The notes under the pieces: generated by a model
What the model was told of the DNA's origin: nothing
Seen by the model: the letters and a program-made list of their open reading frames with translations, nothing else
Databases searched by the model: none
From: Coleofasciculaceae cyanobacterium
Lineage (GTDB): Bacteria > Cyanobacteriota > Cyanobacteriia > Cyanobacteriales > Xenococcaceae
NCBI GenBank assembly: GCA_036703275.1
Contig: DATNPK010000099.1
Span: 1-51,002 of the forward strand
DNA length: 51,002 nt
Reading direction: 5' to 3'
Shown here: piece after piece, positions 1 through 6,523 of the stretch
Layout: every line of letters starts with the position of its first letter
Position numbering within the stretch: position 1 is the first letter of the stretch
Translations under genes and position numbers: made by a program

Positions 1-140
1 CCTTCCAAGGCGGTCTTGTGTGGGATGAATAGGAACGAAAGATTGTACCGAAAGAACCAGGAGTAGCCGTGTGCGGTGAAAGTCGCAAGCACGGTTTTGA
101 ATGGGAGTGTCGAGGAGCGATCCTCGGCTCGACCCCTAAC
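1..140 (+). mobile_element. Group II intron, 3' end (domains V and VI)
   Basis: The stretch at about 64-97 reads as a group II intron domain V: the AGCCGTGTGCGG / GCAAGCACGG hairpin capped by a GAAA tetraloop, with the AGC catalytic triad at its 5' side. It is followed at about 110-135 by a domain VI-like hairpin (CGAGGA / TCCTCG) and the usual ending GACCCCTAAC at 131-140. The 5' part of the intron and any reverse transcriptase lie outside the window to the left. The exact 3' splice site is uncertain by one or two bases. The DNA that follows encodes a small protein on the opposite strand, so the intron sits antisense to that gene. Confidence 0.8.
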
Positions 141-224
141 ATCTTTAAGCAGTTGTATTTTTTCCTCACGAGTCATCTTCGATGCTGACTCTTTTACTTT
201 TTTGGTGAGTTCTCGAATATCCAT
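141..224 (-). pseudogene. N-terminal fragment of a small gene interrupted by a group II intron
   Basis: On the minus strand an ATG at 224, preceded by a GAGG ribosome-binding-like motif, opens a frame of 28 codons (begins MDIRELTKK and ends KIQLLKD). It runs exactly to the inferred intron border at 141. The charged, helical sequence looks like the start of a real small cytoplasmic protein; I do not recognise the family. Because the intron is in the opposite orientation it cannot be spliced from this mRNA, so the gene is probably inactivated. The rest of the gene would lie beyond the left edge. The fic gene is divergent, about 100 bp away, so a former toxin-antitoxin partner is possible but unproven. 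Confidence 0.45.
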
Positions 225-326
225 AATTCTAGTGCCTCATATATTTAGATTTCTATTCTACCATCACGGTTTTCTAGCATGAAAATTGAAATACAATCGA
301 TGATAGAAGCTGCATAAGTCAAATTC

Positions 327-1298
327 ATGACATTAAAAAATCCCCCAAATGAATCATGTAAAAATGCCAGTGTCAATTGTGAGTCAACTTTGTACGATGA
401 ATTTTTAGCGAGGCTTATCGAGCGACATACACATCAAAGGGAATTTAATATAGATTGTCTAATTGAGCGTTATTTTTCTATGAGCAGCCTGTCCAAATTT
501 GAACAACTAGATCGACTCAAAAGCTGGTTAGATAGTTTTCGACCTCTTTCGCCAATTATTGTTGAGGAACTGAAAAAACTATACGACGTTCAGTTTATCT
601 ACAATTCCAATGCAATTGAGGGCAATACTTTAACTCAAAGTGAAACTGAATTAGTTCTATCCAAAGGTATTACTGTCGGTGGCAAAACTTTGATCGAACA
701 CCTAGAAGTAATTGGACATAAAGACGCGATTGATTATGTTGAATCTCTATCTCAGCAAAAGCAAGCTTTAGGAGAATGGGAAATCAAGCAAATTCATAAC
801 TTAATCCTGAGAAAAATTGCTCCAGAGGAAGCGGGAAAATATAGACAACTAGATGTCAAAGCAGCAGGAACAAACTACTTGTATCCAGCTCATTATCTAA
901 TATCTCAATTGATGAATGATTTTATTGATTGGCTCAACTCAGAGGCAGCGCAAAATTTGCATCCCGTGGAATTTGCTACTGTTGCACATTACCGCTTTGT
1001 TTCAATTCATCCCTTTCGCGACGGTAATGGAAGAACAGGGAGATTATTAATGAACTTACTATTATTACGTGTGGGATATCCTATTGTGGTTATTTCCAAT
1101 CAGCAGCGAAATAACTATATTGACGCTATAGCTTACGGACAAAAGAATAGTGATGATGTCAGTCAGCTTGTAGATTTAGTTTTATCAGCGACTAAAAGCT
1201 CTTTAATTGAAACACTGAGATTAGTTGTTACTGCTGCTGACAGTCGTGGTAGGGGAAAACCTTTTTATCAAGAAATGATGGCTATTTTAGATGACTAA
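327..1298 (+). CDS. Fic family protein (probable AMP-transferase)
   Basis: This 323-residue protein carries the Fic core motif HPFRDGNGRTGR at about residues 228-239, with the catalytic His and all the phosphate-binding residues. Upstream, SNAIEG at about 94-99 fits the inhibitory helix motif (S/T)xxxE(G/N), so it is a self-inhibited Fic enzyme with the inhibitory helix N-terminal to the core. Fic enzymes typically transfer AMP from ATP to a Ser, Thr or Tyr hydroxyl of a target protein. The C-terminal ~80 residues may be a small DNA-binding or dimerisation part, but I see no clear motif. It lies between the interrupted small gene and the recombinase, in what looks like an integrated element. 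Its target is unknown. Confidence 0.9.
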   Translation: MTLKNPPNESCKNASVNCESTLYDEFLARLIERHTHQREFNIDCLIERYFSMSSLSKFEQLDRLKSWLDSFRPLSPIIVEELKKLYDVQFIYNSNAIEGNTLTQSETELVLSKGITVGGKTLIEHLEVIGHKDAIDYVESLSQQKQALGEWEIKQIHNLILRKIAPEEAGKYRQLDVKAAGTNYLYPAHYLISQLMNDFIDWLNSEAAQNLHPVEFATVAHYRFVSIHPFRDGNGRTGRLLMNLLLLRVGYPIVVISNQQRNNYIDAIAYGQKNSDDVSQLVDLVLSATKSSLIETLRLVVTAADSRGRGKPFYQEMMAILDD

Positions 1299-1320
1299 TT
1301 TGATATGAATAAAATTGCGT

Positions 1321-2475
1321 TTACAGAAGATTTGGTGGTTCAAGATTAGTAAAATTAGTAGCCCCATAATGCTTATCAATCATTTTGGCAGATGTTCCTG
1401 TCCATCTTCCAATTGCTGTACTGTTGTAATGTGCTTCGACACACATAGTAATAAAGGTATGTCTCGTCTGATAACTCTTGCGATATGGAATTCCAGACTT
1501 CTTTAAAATTGATTTCCAAGCTCTGTTCGAGAAATTGTGATGATCTAAGATTTTACCTTGACGACTAGTAAATATAAAAGAATCTGATTTCGTTGAATCA
1601 GGTCTGATTTTTTGGAGAATTTCTTTTACCTCAGCATTTATCGGAAAATCTCTTTTCTTTTGAGTTTTCAATCCTTCTTTGCAAACCAATCCAGACTCAG
1701 ACATAACAATAGCTTGTCGAAACTTAATTACACTCTTAGCAATATGTTTCCACTGCAAGGCAATTGCTTCAGAAGGTCTACATCCAGTGAAGAAAAGAAA
1801 CCGAACATAAGGCGCATAGTAAGAATAATAGCGATCGCTTTCAAAGGTTTGAATAATCAGATCTCTTTCTTGTTTGGAAAAAGGATTAACATCAGCCTCT
1901 TCATCTGTTCCTTTTGGGAGTGAAATTGTCATCAAATCAAATGGATTTGTTTCAATCAAGCCTTCTTTGATAGACCATTTACAACAAGCTTTAAGTTGTG
2001 TTAGACATCTTTTAGCAGTACTGACAGTTTTATGTGTAAGCAACCAGTCTCGAATAGCTGATGCCTCATCTAAAGAACGAGTTGGAAAAGCTGCTATATG
2101 GTTTCGATATCTTTGGAAATCTTTAGCATAAGTACTTGGACTTACTTGAGGCTTTTTAAACTCGCTATATTTTTGCCACAGCTCATACAAGCTGAGCTTA
2201 TCAGCTTCGGCAGACAAAGTTAAAGCAATTTTCTCGCGATCGCCAGCCGATTTATATTTTGCAAGTGTAGTGTCAAATTTTTCCTTGAAAATGTCTTGTT
2301 CTATTTCTGCTGCTTTTAACTCAGCAAATCTTCGATTGATAAGAGTATCTGATAGTCCAAGGGAAATATAGCGACGTTTGCCGCCAAAACGAAAGCGTAA
2401 CTGTAGGCGATCGTGAGATTTAAAAACTACTACCGAACCTTTGGAGGATTTTTTGCCAGGAATTTTAGATGTCAT
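1321..2475 (-). CDS. Tyrosine recombinase / integrase
   Basis: A 384-residue phage-type integrase. The N-terminal third is basic and resembles an arm-binding domain, followed by a SAM-like core-binding domain at about 95-175. The catalytic domain shows Arg233 (TGCRPSEA), the box II Arg338-His339 (YQTRHT, with Tyr in place of the usual His before the Arg), Trp358 and the nucleophile Tyr370 (DKHYGA). The start at 2475 is ATG. It is transcribed away from tRNA-Met and lies only 180 bp from that gene's 3' end, the classical arrangement for an element integrated at a tRNA. If so, the element extends leftwards and includes fic and the intron. Repeated TACACC boxes lie directly upstream. Confidence 0.93.
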   Translation of the reverse strand: MTSKIPGKKSSKGSVVVFKSHDRLQLRFRFGGKRRYISLGLSDTLINRRFAELKAAEIEQDIFKEKFDTTLAKYKSAGDREKIALTLSAEADKLSLYELWQKYSEFKKPQVSPSTYAKDFQRYRNHIAAFPTRSLDEASAIRDWLLTHKTVSTAKRCLTQLKACCKWSIKEGLIETNPFDLMTISLPKGTDEEADVNPFSKQERDLIIQTFESDRYYSYYAPYVRFLFFTGCRPSEAIALQWKHIAKSVIKFRQAIVMSESGLVCKEGLKTQKKRDFPINAEVKEILQKIRPDSTKSDSFIFTSRQGKILDHHNFSNRAWKSILKKSGIPYRKSYQTRHTFITMCVEAHYNSTAIGRWTGTSAKMIDKHYGATNFTNLEPPNLL

Positions 2476-2486
2476 CTCAGTAGATG

Positions 2487-2538
2487 GGTGTAATTATTAC
2501 ACCTTTATCCTGACAAAATTTACACCCAATTTACACCC
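2487..2538. promoter_or_regulatory. TACACC-box cluster upstream of the integrase
   Basis: Just upstream of the integrase start is a palindrome GGTGTAAT-T-ATTACACC (2487-2503), followed by two exact tandem copies of the 11-bp unit AATTTACACCC (2517-2527 and 2528-2538). All share TACACC/GGTGTA, and the 11-bp spacing puts the copies on one face of the helix. Inference: arm-type binding sites of the integrase, or an operator for its own control. Confidence 0.5.
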
Positions 2539-2656
2539 AAAAATTGTCTAAACTCACCTGAAAATACCCCAAAAAATTTTCTTAGGAGAATTTGCCTTTT
2601 AATTACACAAGCCTCCAAAAGCTTCTCAAAAGCTGAATCCAGCGTTATTATTAAAG

Positions 2657-2730
2657 TGTCAGAGGGGAGACTTGAACTCCCGACCCTCGGCTTATGAGTC
2701 CGATGCTCTAACCAACTGAGCTACTCTGAC
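2657..2730 (-). tRNA. tRNA-Met (anticodon CAT)
   Basis: The minus strand folds as a tRNA. The acceptor stem is GTCAGAG/CTCTGAC, the D arm contains AGCTCAGTTGGTTAGAGC, the anticodon loop is CTCATAA with anticodon CAT, and the T arm loop is TTCAAGT. The anticodon stem has one A-G mismatch next to the loop. The acceptor stem lacks the initiator-type mismatch at the first pair, so elongator Met is likely; a lysidine-modified tRNA-Ile2 also reads CAT and cannot be fully excluded. No CCA is encoded. Its 3' end faces the integrase. Confidence 0.92.
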
Positions 2731-2976
2731 TTGATTCGAGACAATAATGATAAATATAACAAAAATAGGTAATTAAGTAAAATTTATTTCCCGAGGCTAA
2801 ATCACTATCGATTTGGTATTTATGTACTTATTTAGGATGGGCGATCGCAATTGATGAAGATCGATGCCGATCTCAACAAAACTCAACAGCAGTTATTGTA
2901 ACCTCCAGAAATTTGGTTAAAATACCCAAGCAAGAGATAATGAATAATAGATTAGTGAAGTAAATTTTCCTGCTAT

Positions 2977-3906
2977 ATGGTACAAGCCGATAAGAAACCC
3001 AGAGAGTCAGAAACACTTACCATATTTGACTTGAACAGCTATTTAAAACAGCAAAAAGCGATAGTTGAACAGGCATTAGAGCACTCAATTACAGTGGCTA
3101 GACCCGAAAAGATATATGAGGCAATGCGCTATTCTTTGCTTGCTGGTGGCAAAAGGCTACGTCCGATTCTGTGTTTGGCAACTTGCAATCTGACTGGTGG
3201 CAGGTCAGAAATGGCAATGCCAACTGCCTGTGCTTTGGAAATGATTCATACGATGTCGCTAATTCACGACGATCTTCCCGCAATGGATAATGACGATTTT
3301 CGTCGGGGTAAACCAACTAACCATAAAGTGTACGGGGATGATATCGCGATTTTGGCAGGAGATGGTTTATTGGCTTATGCTTTTGAATATGTTGCTACCC
3401 AAACTAGAAATGTCGAACCCCAAAATATTCTGCGGGTGGTAGCTTGTTTAGGTCGTACTGTAGGTGCTGCAGGTTTAGTTGGCGGGCAGGTATTAGATCT
3501 AGAATCTGAAGGGAAAACAGATATTACCGCCGAGACTTTGAGCTTTATTCATACTCATAAAACAGGGGCGTTATTAGAAGCATCGGTTGTGTCTGGAGCC
3601 ATACTAGCTAATGCTTCAGAAGCAGACATAAATCGACTATCGCAGTATGCTCAAAATATTGGTCTAGCTTTTCAGATAATTGATGATATTTTAGATATTA
3701 CGGCCACAGATGAACAGTTAGGCAAAACTGCGGGTAAAGACCTAGAGGCGCAAAAAGCTACTTATCCTAGTTTATGGGGGTTAGAAAAATCCCGGCTCAA
3801 AGCACAGGAATTAGTGGATAGTGCGATCGGCCAGTTATCTGTATATGGGGTAAAAGCTGAGCCACTAAGAGCCGTAGCTAACTACATAGTGACTCGCGAT
3901 CGCTGA
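2977..3906 (+). CDS. crtE: Geranylgeranyl diphosphate synthase
   Basis: A 309-residue all-alpha trans-prenyltransferase. The first aspartate-rich motif is DDLPAMDND at about 98-106 and the second is DDILD at about 236-240; both bind Mg2+ and diphosphate. GGKRLRP (about 57-63) is the usual substrate-binding segment. The enzyme condenses isopentenyl diphosphate with allylic diphosphates to give GGPP for carotenoids, chlorophyll phytol and quinone tails. Length and sequence match the cyanobacterial CrtE group, although farnesyl diphosphate synthases (IspA) are close relatives. It starts at ATG 2977. A DUF212 gene follows within about 45 bp, an arrangement I recall from many cyanobacteria, so the two are probably cotranscribed. 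Confidence 0.93.
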   Translation: MVQADKKPRESETLTIFDLNSYLKQQKAIVEQALEHSITVARPEKIYEAMRYSLLAGGKRLRPILCLATCNLTGGRSEMAMPTACALEMIHTMSLIHDDLPAMDNDDFRRGKPTNHKVYGDDIAILAGDGLLAYAFEYVATQTRNVEPQNILRVVACLGRTVGAAGLVGGQVLDLESEGKTDITAETLSFIHTHKTGALLEASVVSGAILANASEADINRLSQYAQNIGLAFQIIDDILDITATDEQLGKTAGKDLEAQKATYPSLWGLEKSRLKAQELVDSAIGQLSVYGVKAEPLRAVANYIVTRDR

Positions 3907-3951
3907 TAAAATCCACTTATATAAAGTTTTTTGGGGCAAAAAAGACAAACT

Positions 3952-4419
3952 ATGCAGGAAGTTGCTGATATCTTACACAATCAGATATTGTTGATCGCAC
4001 TTATAGCCTGTATTTCAGCTCAGGGATTGAAGTTAATAATTGATTTAATTACAAGTCGGAAGTTAAACGTTACTTATTTACTCTCTCCAGGCGGAATGCC
4101 GAGCGCGCACTCAGCTTTAGTTGGTGCATTGGCAACTAGTGTTGGCTTAACGAAAGGATTATCTTCCGCCGAATTTGCGATCGCCTGTCTATTTGCGATT
4201 ATTGTCATGTACGATGCAGCAGGGGTTCGTCAAGCAGCGGGAAAACAGGCAAAAATACTCAATCAAATTATTGATGAATTATTTCAGGAAGAACATAACC
4301 TTAACGAAGAAAGATTAAAAGAGCTACTGGGACATACTCCTTTTCAGGTTTTAGTCGGTCTTAGCTTGGGAATTGGTATTGCCATGGTCTTTTCCAAATA
4401 TGTTTGGATAGTTAGTTGA
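3952..4419 (+). CDS. Divergent PAP2 family (DUF212) membrane protein
   Basis: A small protein of about 155 residues from ATG 3952. An in-frame TTG at 3931 would add seven residues, but the ATG gives the normal family start. It has hydrophobic helices at about 10-30, 50-80 and 125-150. The motif PGGMPSAHSALVG is the phosphatase-like signature of the divergent PAP2 family, with MYDAAGVRQAAGKQA in the centre. These proteins are distantly related to acid phosphatases and vanadium haloperoxidases; their substrate is not established. The position behind crtE suggests a role with prenyl diphosphates, which is inference. Confidence 0.87.
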   Translation: MQEVADILHNQILLIALIACISAQGLKLIIDLITSRKLNVTYLLSPGGMPSAHSALVGALATSVGLTKGLSSAEFAIACLFAIIVMYDAAGVRQAAGKQAKILNQIIDELFQEEHNLNEERLKELLGHTPFQVLVGLSLGIGIAMVFSKYVWIVS

Positions 4420-4498
4420 ATTGGCGACACTTGCTAACTATAGTCATTCCAACTTAGTTTCCGTGTGTTGATAGATGTTGTTAGAACAGTTAATCCCT

Positions 4499-4525
4499 TA
4501 AGGGCGAAGGGGTTCTTCGCCCTTA
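4499..4525. terminator. Perfect 10-bp hairpin between convergent genes
   Basis: TAAGGGCGAA and TTCGCCCTTA form a perfect 10-bp stem with a 7-base loop, directly abutting the stop codon of the minus-strand GTPase gene and lying 80 bp after the DUF212 gene. It can work as a terminator in both directions. The same core (GGGCGAA...TTCGCC) recurs at 39092-39114, so it also belongs to a dispersed palindrome family. Confidence 0.6.
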
Positions 4526-4526
4526 C

Positions 4527-6227
4527 CTAATCCTGTGTTTTTATATTGGGCATGACTATAAATGAACTAATTTTGGCCAATATTTGGTTAAAAGCTGCAC
4601 GAACTTCTAACAGTTCTTTTAACCAAATATTTGATGATGCGATCGCTTGTTCATTTTGTTTTCTTGCTTCAGCAATTTTTTGTTCAATTTCTCCATAAAC
4701 TTGTCGATCAAATTCGTAAAATTGAATTTCTACCTGATGTTCTAAGTCTTTGGCTAGTTTTTGAAATTGACTAGTAATTTGCCAACGTGCATCAGCCATA
4801 TCTTGTTCGAGTTTTCTTTCTTTAGATACTTCGAGTAGATCTAAACCCAAAGCACCTACCGCAAAAATTGGACCTAAACATTTAGCAAAGTTACCAATAT
4901 TTTTAGCCATTCCCACCGCTTGCCAAGGTTTAAACTTGAAGCCGATAGCTTTACCCATACCTAAAACTCTTTGATGTAAGCCACCGCCAGCAACATCAAT
5001 GCCCCGTAAAAAAACTTTTTTACCAGCAGTGTTTAAGAAACCTCTACTGGCATTTTTCAAAATATTCGCACCTGCAAATTCAGCAATACCATTTAACTTA
5101 CTAAACTGCTCTCTTAATGCGTCAATATTAATTCCCTCATATATGTGATTTACAAATATATCTAAGGACTTCTGAATATAGGCAATATAAGCTTGAACTA
5201 AATCACCTTCTAATACTTTTTCTACTTCTTGCTTTATATCTTCTACTGCTATATCAACGACAGCTTGCATTTCTCGTCCAGCTTTTTCATAGTATTGTTC
5301 TGCTTCTAAATTAATTGTTTTCAGCTTGTATTCCCATTCCGTTTCACTACTAACTTTGCCAACATAGTTAGCTAATTCTACTCCTGATTGAGCAATTGCT
5401 GAAGCTTGTTTTAAAGCAATACTTTGAATTTTGATTTTGACACGGTTACGTTCATTTTTTACTTGACGAGATAACTGATTGAGAATTTCAAAATATGTTG
5501 AATCTCCACCAGAGTTACGAGTAAGTTCGGCTTGTGCTTCGTTAACTGCACTCAAGGCGATACGAACGGGAGTATCTAATTTTGCTAAAAAACCACGACG
5601 TTCAACAAACTGATTTAATTCTTGAATAAAGGTTTCAAAACGACTAATTTCACATAAAAATTCATCATCTTCATCAATTCCATCGCAATAGTCTTTAGCA
5701 TCAATAAAACAAACAGGAAAATCATCAAGAGAATAAGGCTTGACTGCTTCTGCCAAACTGTGACGATAGTTGACAATTTTTTCTGCTTCTTCTCCTGCTT
5801 CATCAGACATTTTATTAACTACCAGCATCATTTTCCAAGCATAGCCTTTTTCATAAGCTAGCTTTTTAAAGTTCTCTACCGTAAGAGAATCAAACAGCAT
5901 ATAAGTCAGAGAGAAAACTAATAAATCAGCTTGATCAATTGCCTCATAAGTAATAGCATCATGATCTTTACGCTCTGTAAATAGCCCAGGTGTATCAATT
6001 ATCTTGATATCATTCCAGTTATAAGCAGTGGTTTTATCTGTAGCAATATCGGCATCAATTTTAATATCTCTTTTGCCTGTAAGTGCTGAAATTATGGTTG
6101 ATTTACCTGCGCTGTATTGTCCGACAAAAGCAACACTAATTAATCCTTCTCGTTGATAATTCTTTAAATCTTGCTCTAATTTTTCTTTGATATGATGGAG
6201 ATTTTCATTTGAGTTGTGTGACAGCAA
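4527..6227 (-). CDS. LeoA-like dynamin family GTPase
   Basis: 566 residues, almost the length of E. coli LeoA. GTPase motifs: P-loop GQYSAGKST (about 36-44), switch I in DKTTAYN, DTPG (about 79-82) and NKMS (about 138-141). A long helical stalk with glycine-rich amphipathic segments follows at about 380-460, likely the membrane-binding paddle, then a C-terminal coiled coil. Dynamin-like proteins bind and reshape membranes on GTP hydrolysis. With the upstream 741-residue GTPase it matches the Eleos (LeoA plus LeoBC) defence pair. The start is doubtful: the called start is TTG, but the frame is open a further 19 codons upstream (through FNAATLTQKF) with no normal start codon, which suggests a rare start or a small lesion. 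Confidence 0.82.
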   Translation of the reverse strand: MLSHNSNENLHHIKEKLEQDLKNYQREGLISVAFVGQYSAGKSTIISALTGKRDIKIDADIATDKTTAYNWNDIKIIDTPGLFTERKDHDAITYEAIDQADLLVFSLTYMLFDSLTVENFKKLAYEKGYAWKMMLVVNKMSDEAGEEAEKIVNYRHSLAEAVKPYSLDDFPVCFIDAKDYCDGIDEDDEFLCEISRFETFIQELNQFVERRGFLAKLDTPVRIALSAVNEAQAELTRNSGGDSTYFEILNQLSRQVKNERNRVKIKIQSIALKQASAIAQSGVELANYVGKVSSETEWEYKLKTINLEAEQYYEKAGREMQAVVDIAVEDIKQEVEKVLEGDLVQAYIAYIQKSLDIFVNHIYEGINIDALREQFSKLNGIAEFAGANILKNASRGFLNTAGKKVFLRGIDVAGGGLHQRVLGMGKAIGFKFKPWQAVGMAKNIGNFAKCLGPIFAVGALGLDLLEVSKERKLEQDMADARWQITSQFQKLAKDLEHQVEIQFYEFDRQVYGEIEQKIAEARKQNEQAIASSNIWLKELLEVRAAFNQILAKISSFIVMPNIKTQD

Positions 6228-6373
6228 GTTGTTGAAATTATTGCAAGCATTATTAAATTTTTGAGTGAGAGTAGCAGCGTTAAATTTTTAATTTTGATTT
6301 ATGATTAAATACCTAATAATTTTTAATAGTAAGATATATGTTTAGCTTGCATTTAATTGAGAAAATAATCTTT

Positions 6374-6523
6374 TTAGTAAACCTCGATTGAGATATCTTC
6401 TTGAATAACTTGTTTTATCTCTTCTAAAGATTTTTTAATTTTAATTTTAGTTTTAGTTTGAATAGTTATGCTTTGTCCAAATTTTCGATCAACTTTGGCA
6501 ATTACTTTATTGCTGCTTTCAAT
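6374..6523 (-). CDS. Possible small protein between the two GTPase genes
   Basis: A 49-codon minus-strand frame that begins inside the stop of the upstream GTPase gene, so that ATT and TGA overlap as ATTGA, and ends with TAA at 6374. No ATG, GTG or TTG is available; it would need the rare start ATT, or a ribosomal frameshift from the upstream gene. The sequence is basic and alternating (KVIAKVDRKFGQSITIQ, then KKSLEEIKQVIQ), as expected for a compact alpha/beta protein rather than random DNA. I do not recognise the family. It may also be a decayed gene or a lost C-terminal extension of the upstream protein. Confidence 0.35.
   Translation of the reverse strand: MESSNKVIAKVDRKFGQSITIQTKTKIKIKKSLEEIKQVIQEDISIEVY

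Noticed and set aside
76-282. 68-codon plus-strand frame
   Set aside because: It runs through intron domain V/VI and antisense to the interrupted small gene; composition is not protein-like.
3931-3951. TTG start for the DUF212 gene
   Set aside because: ATG at 3952 gives the normal N-terminus of the family.
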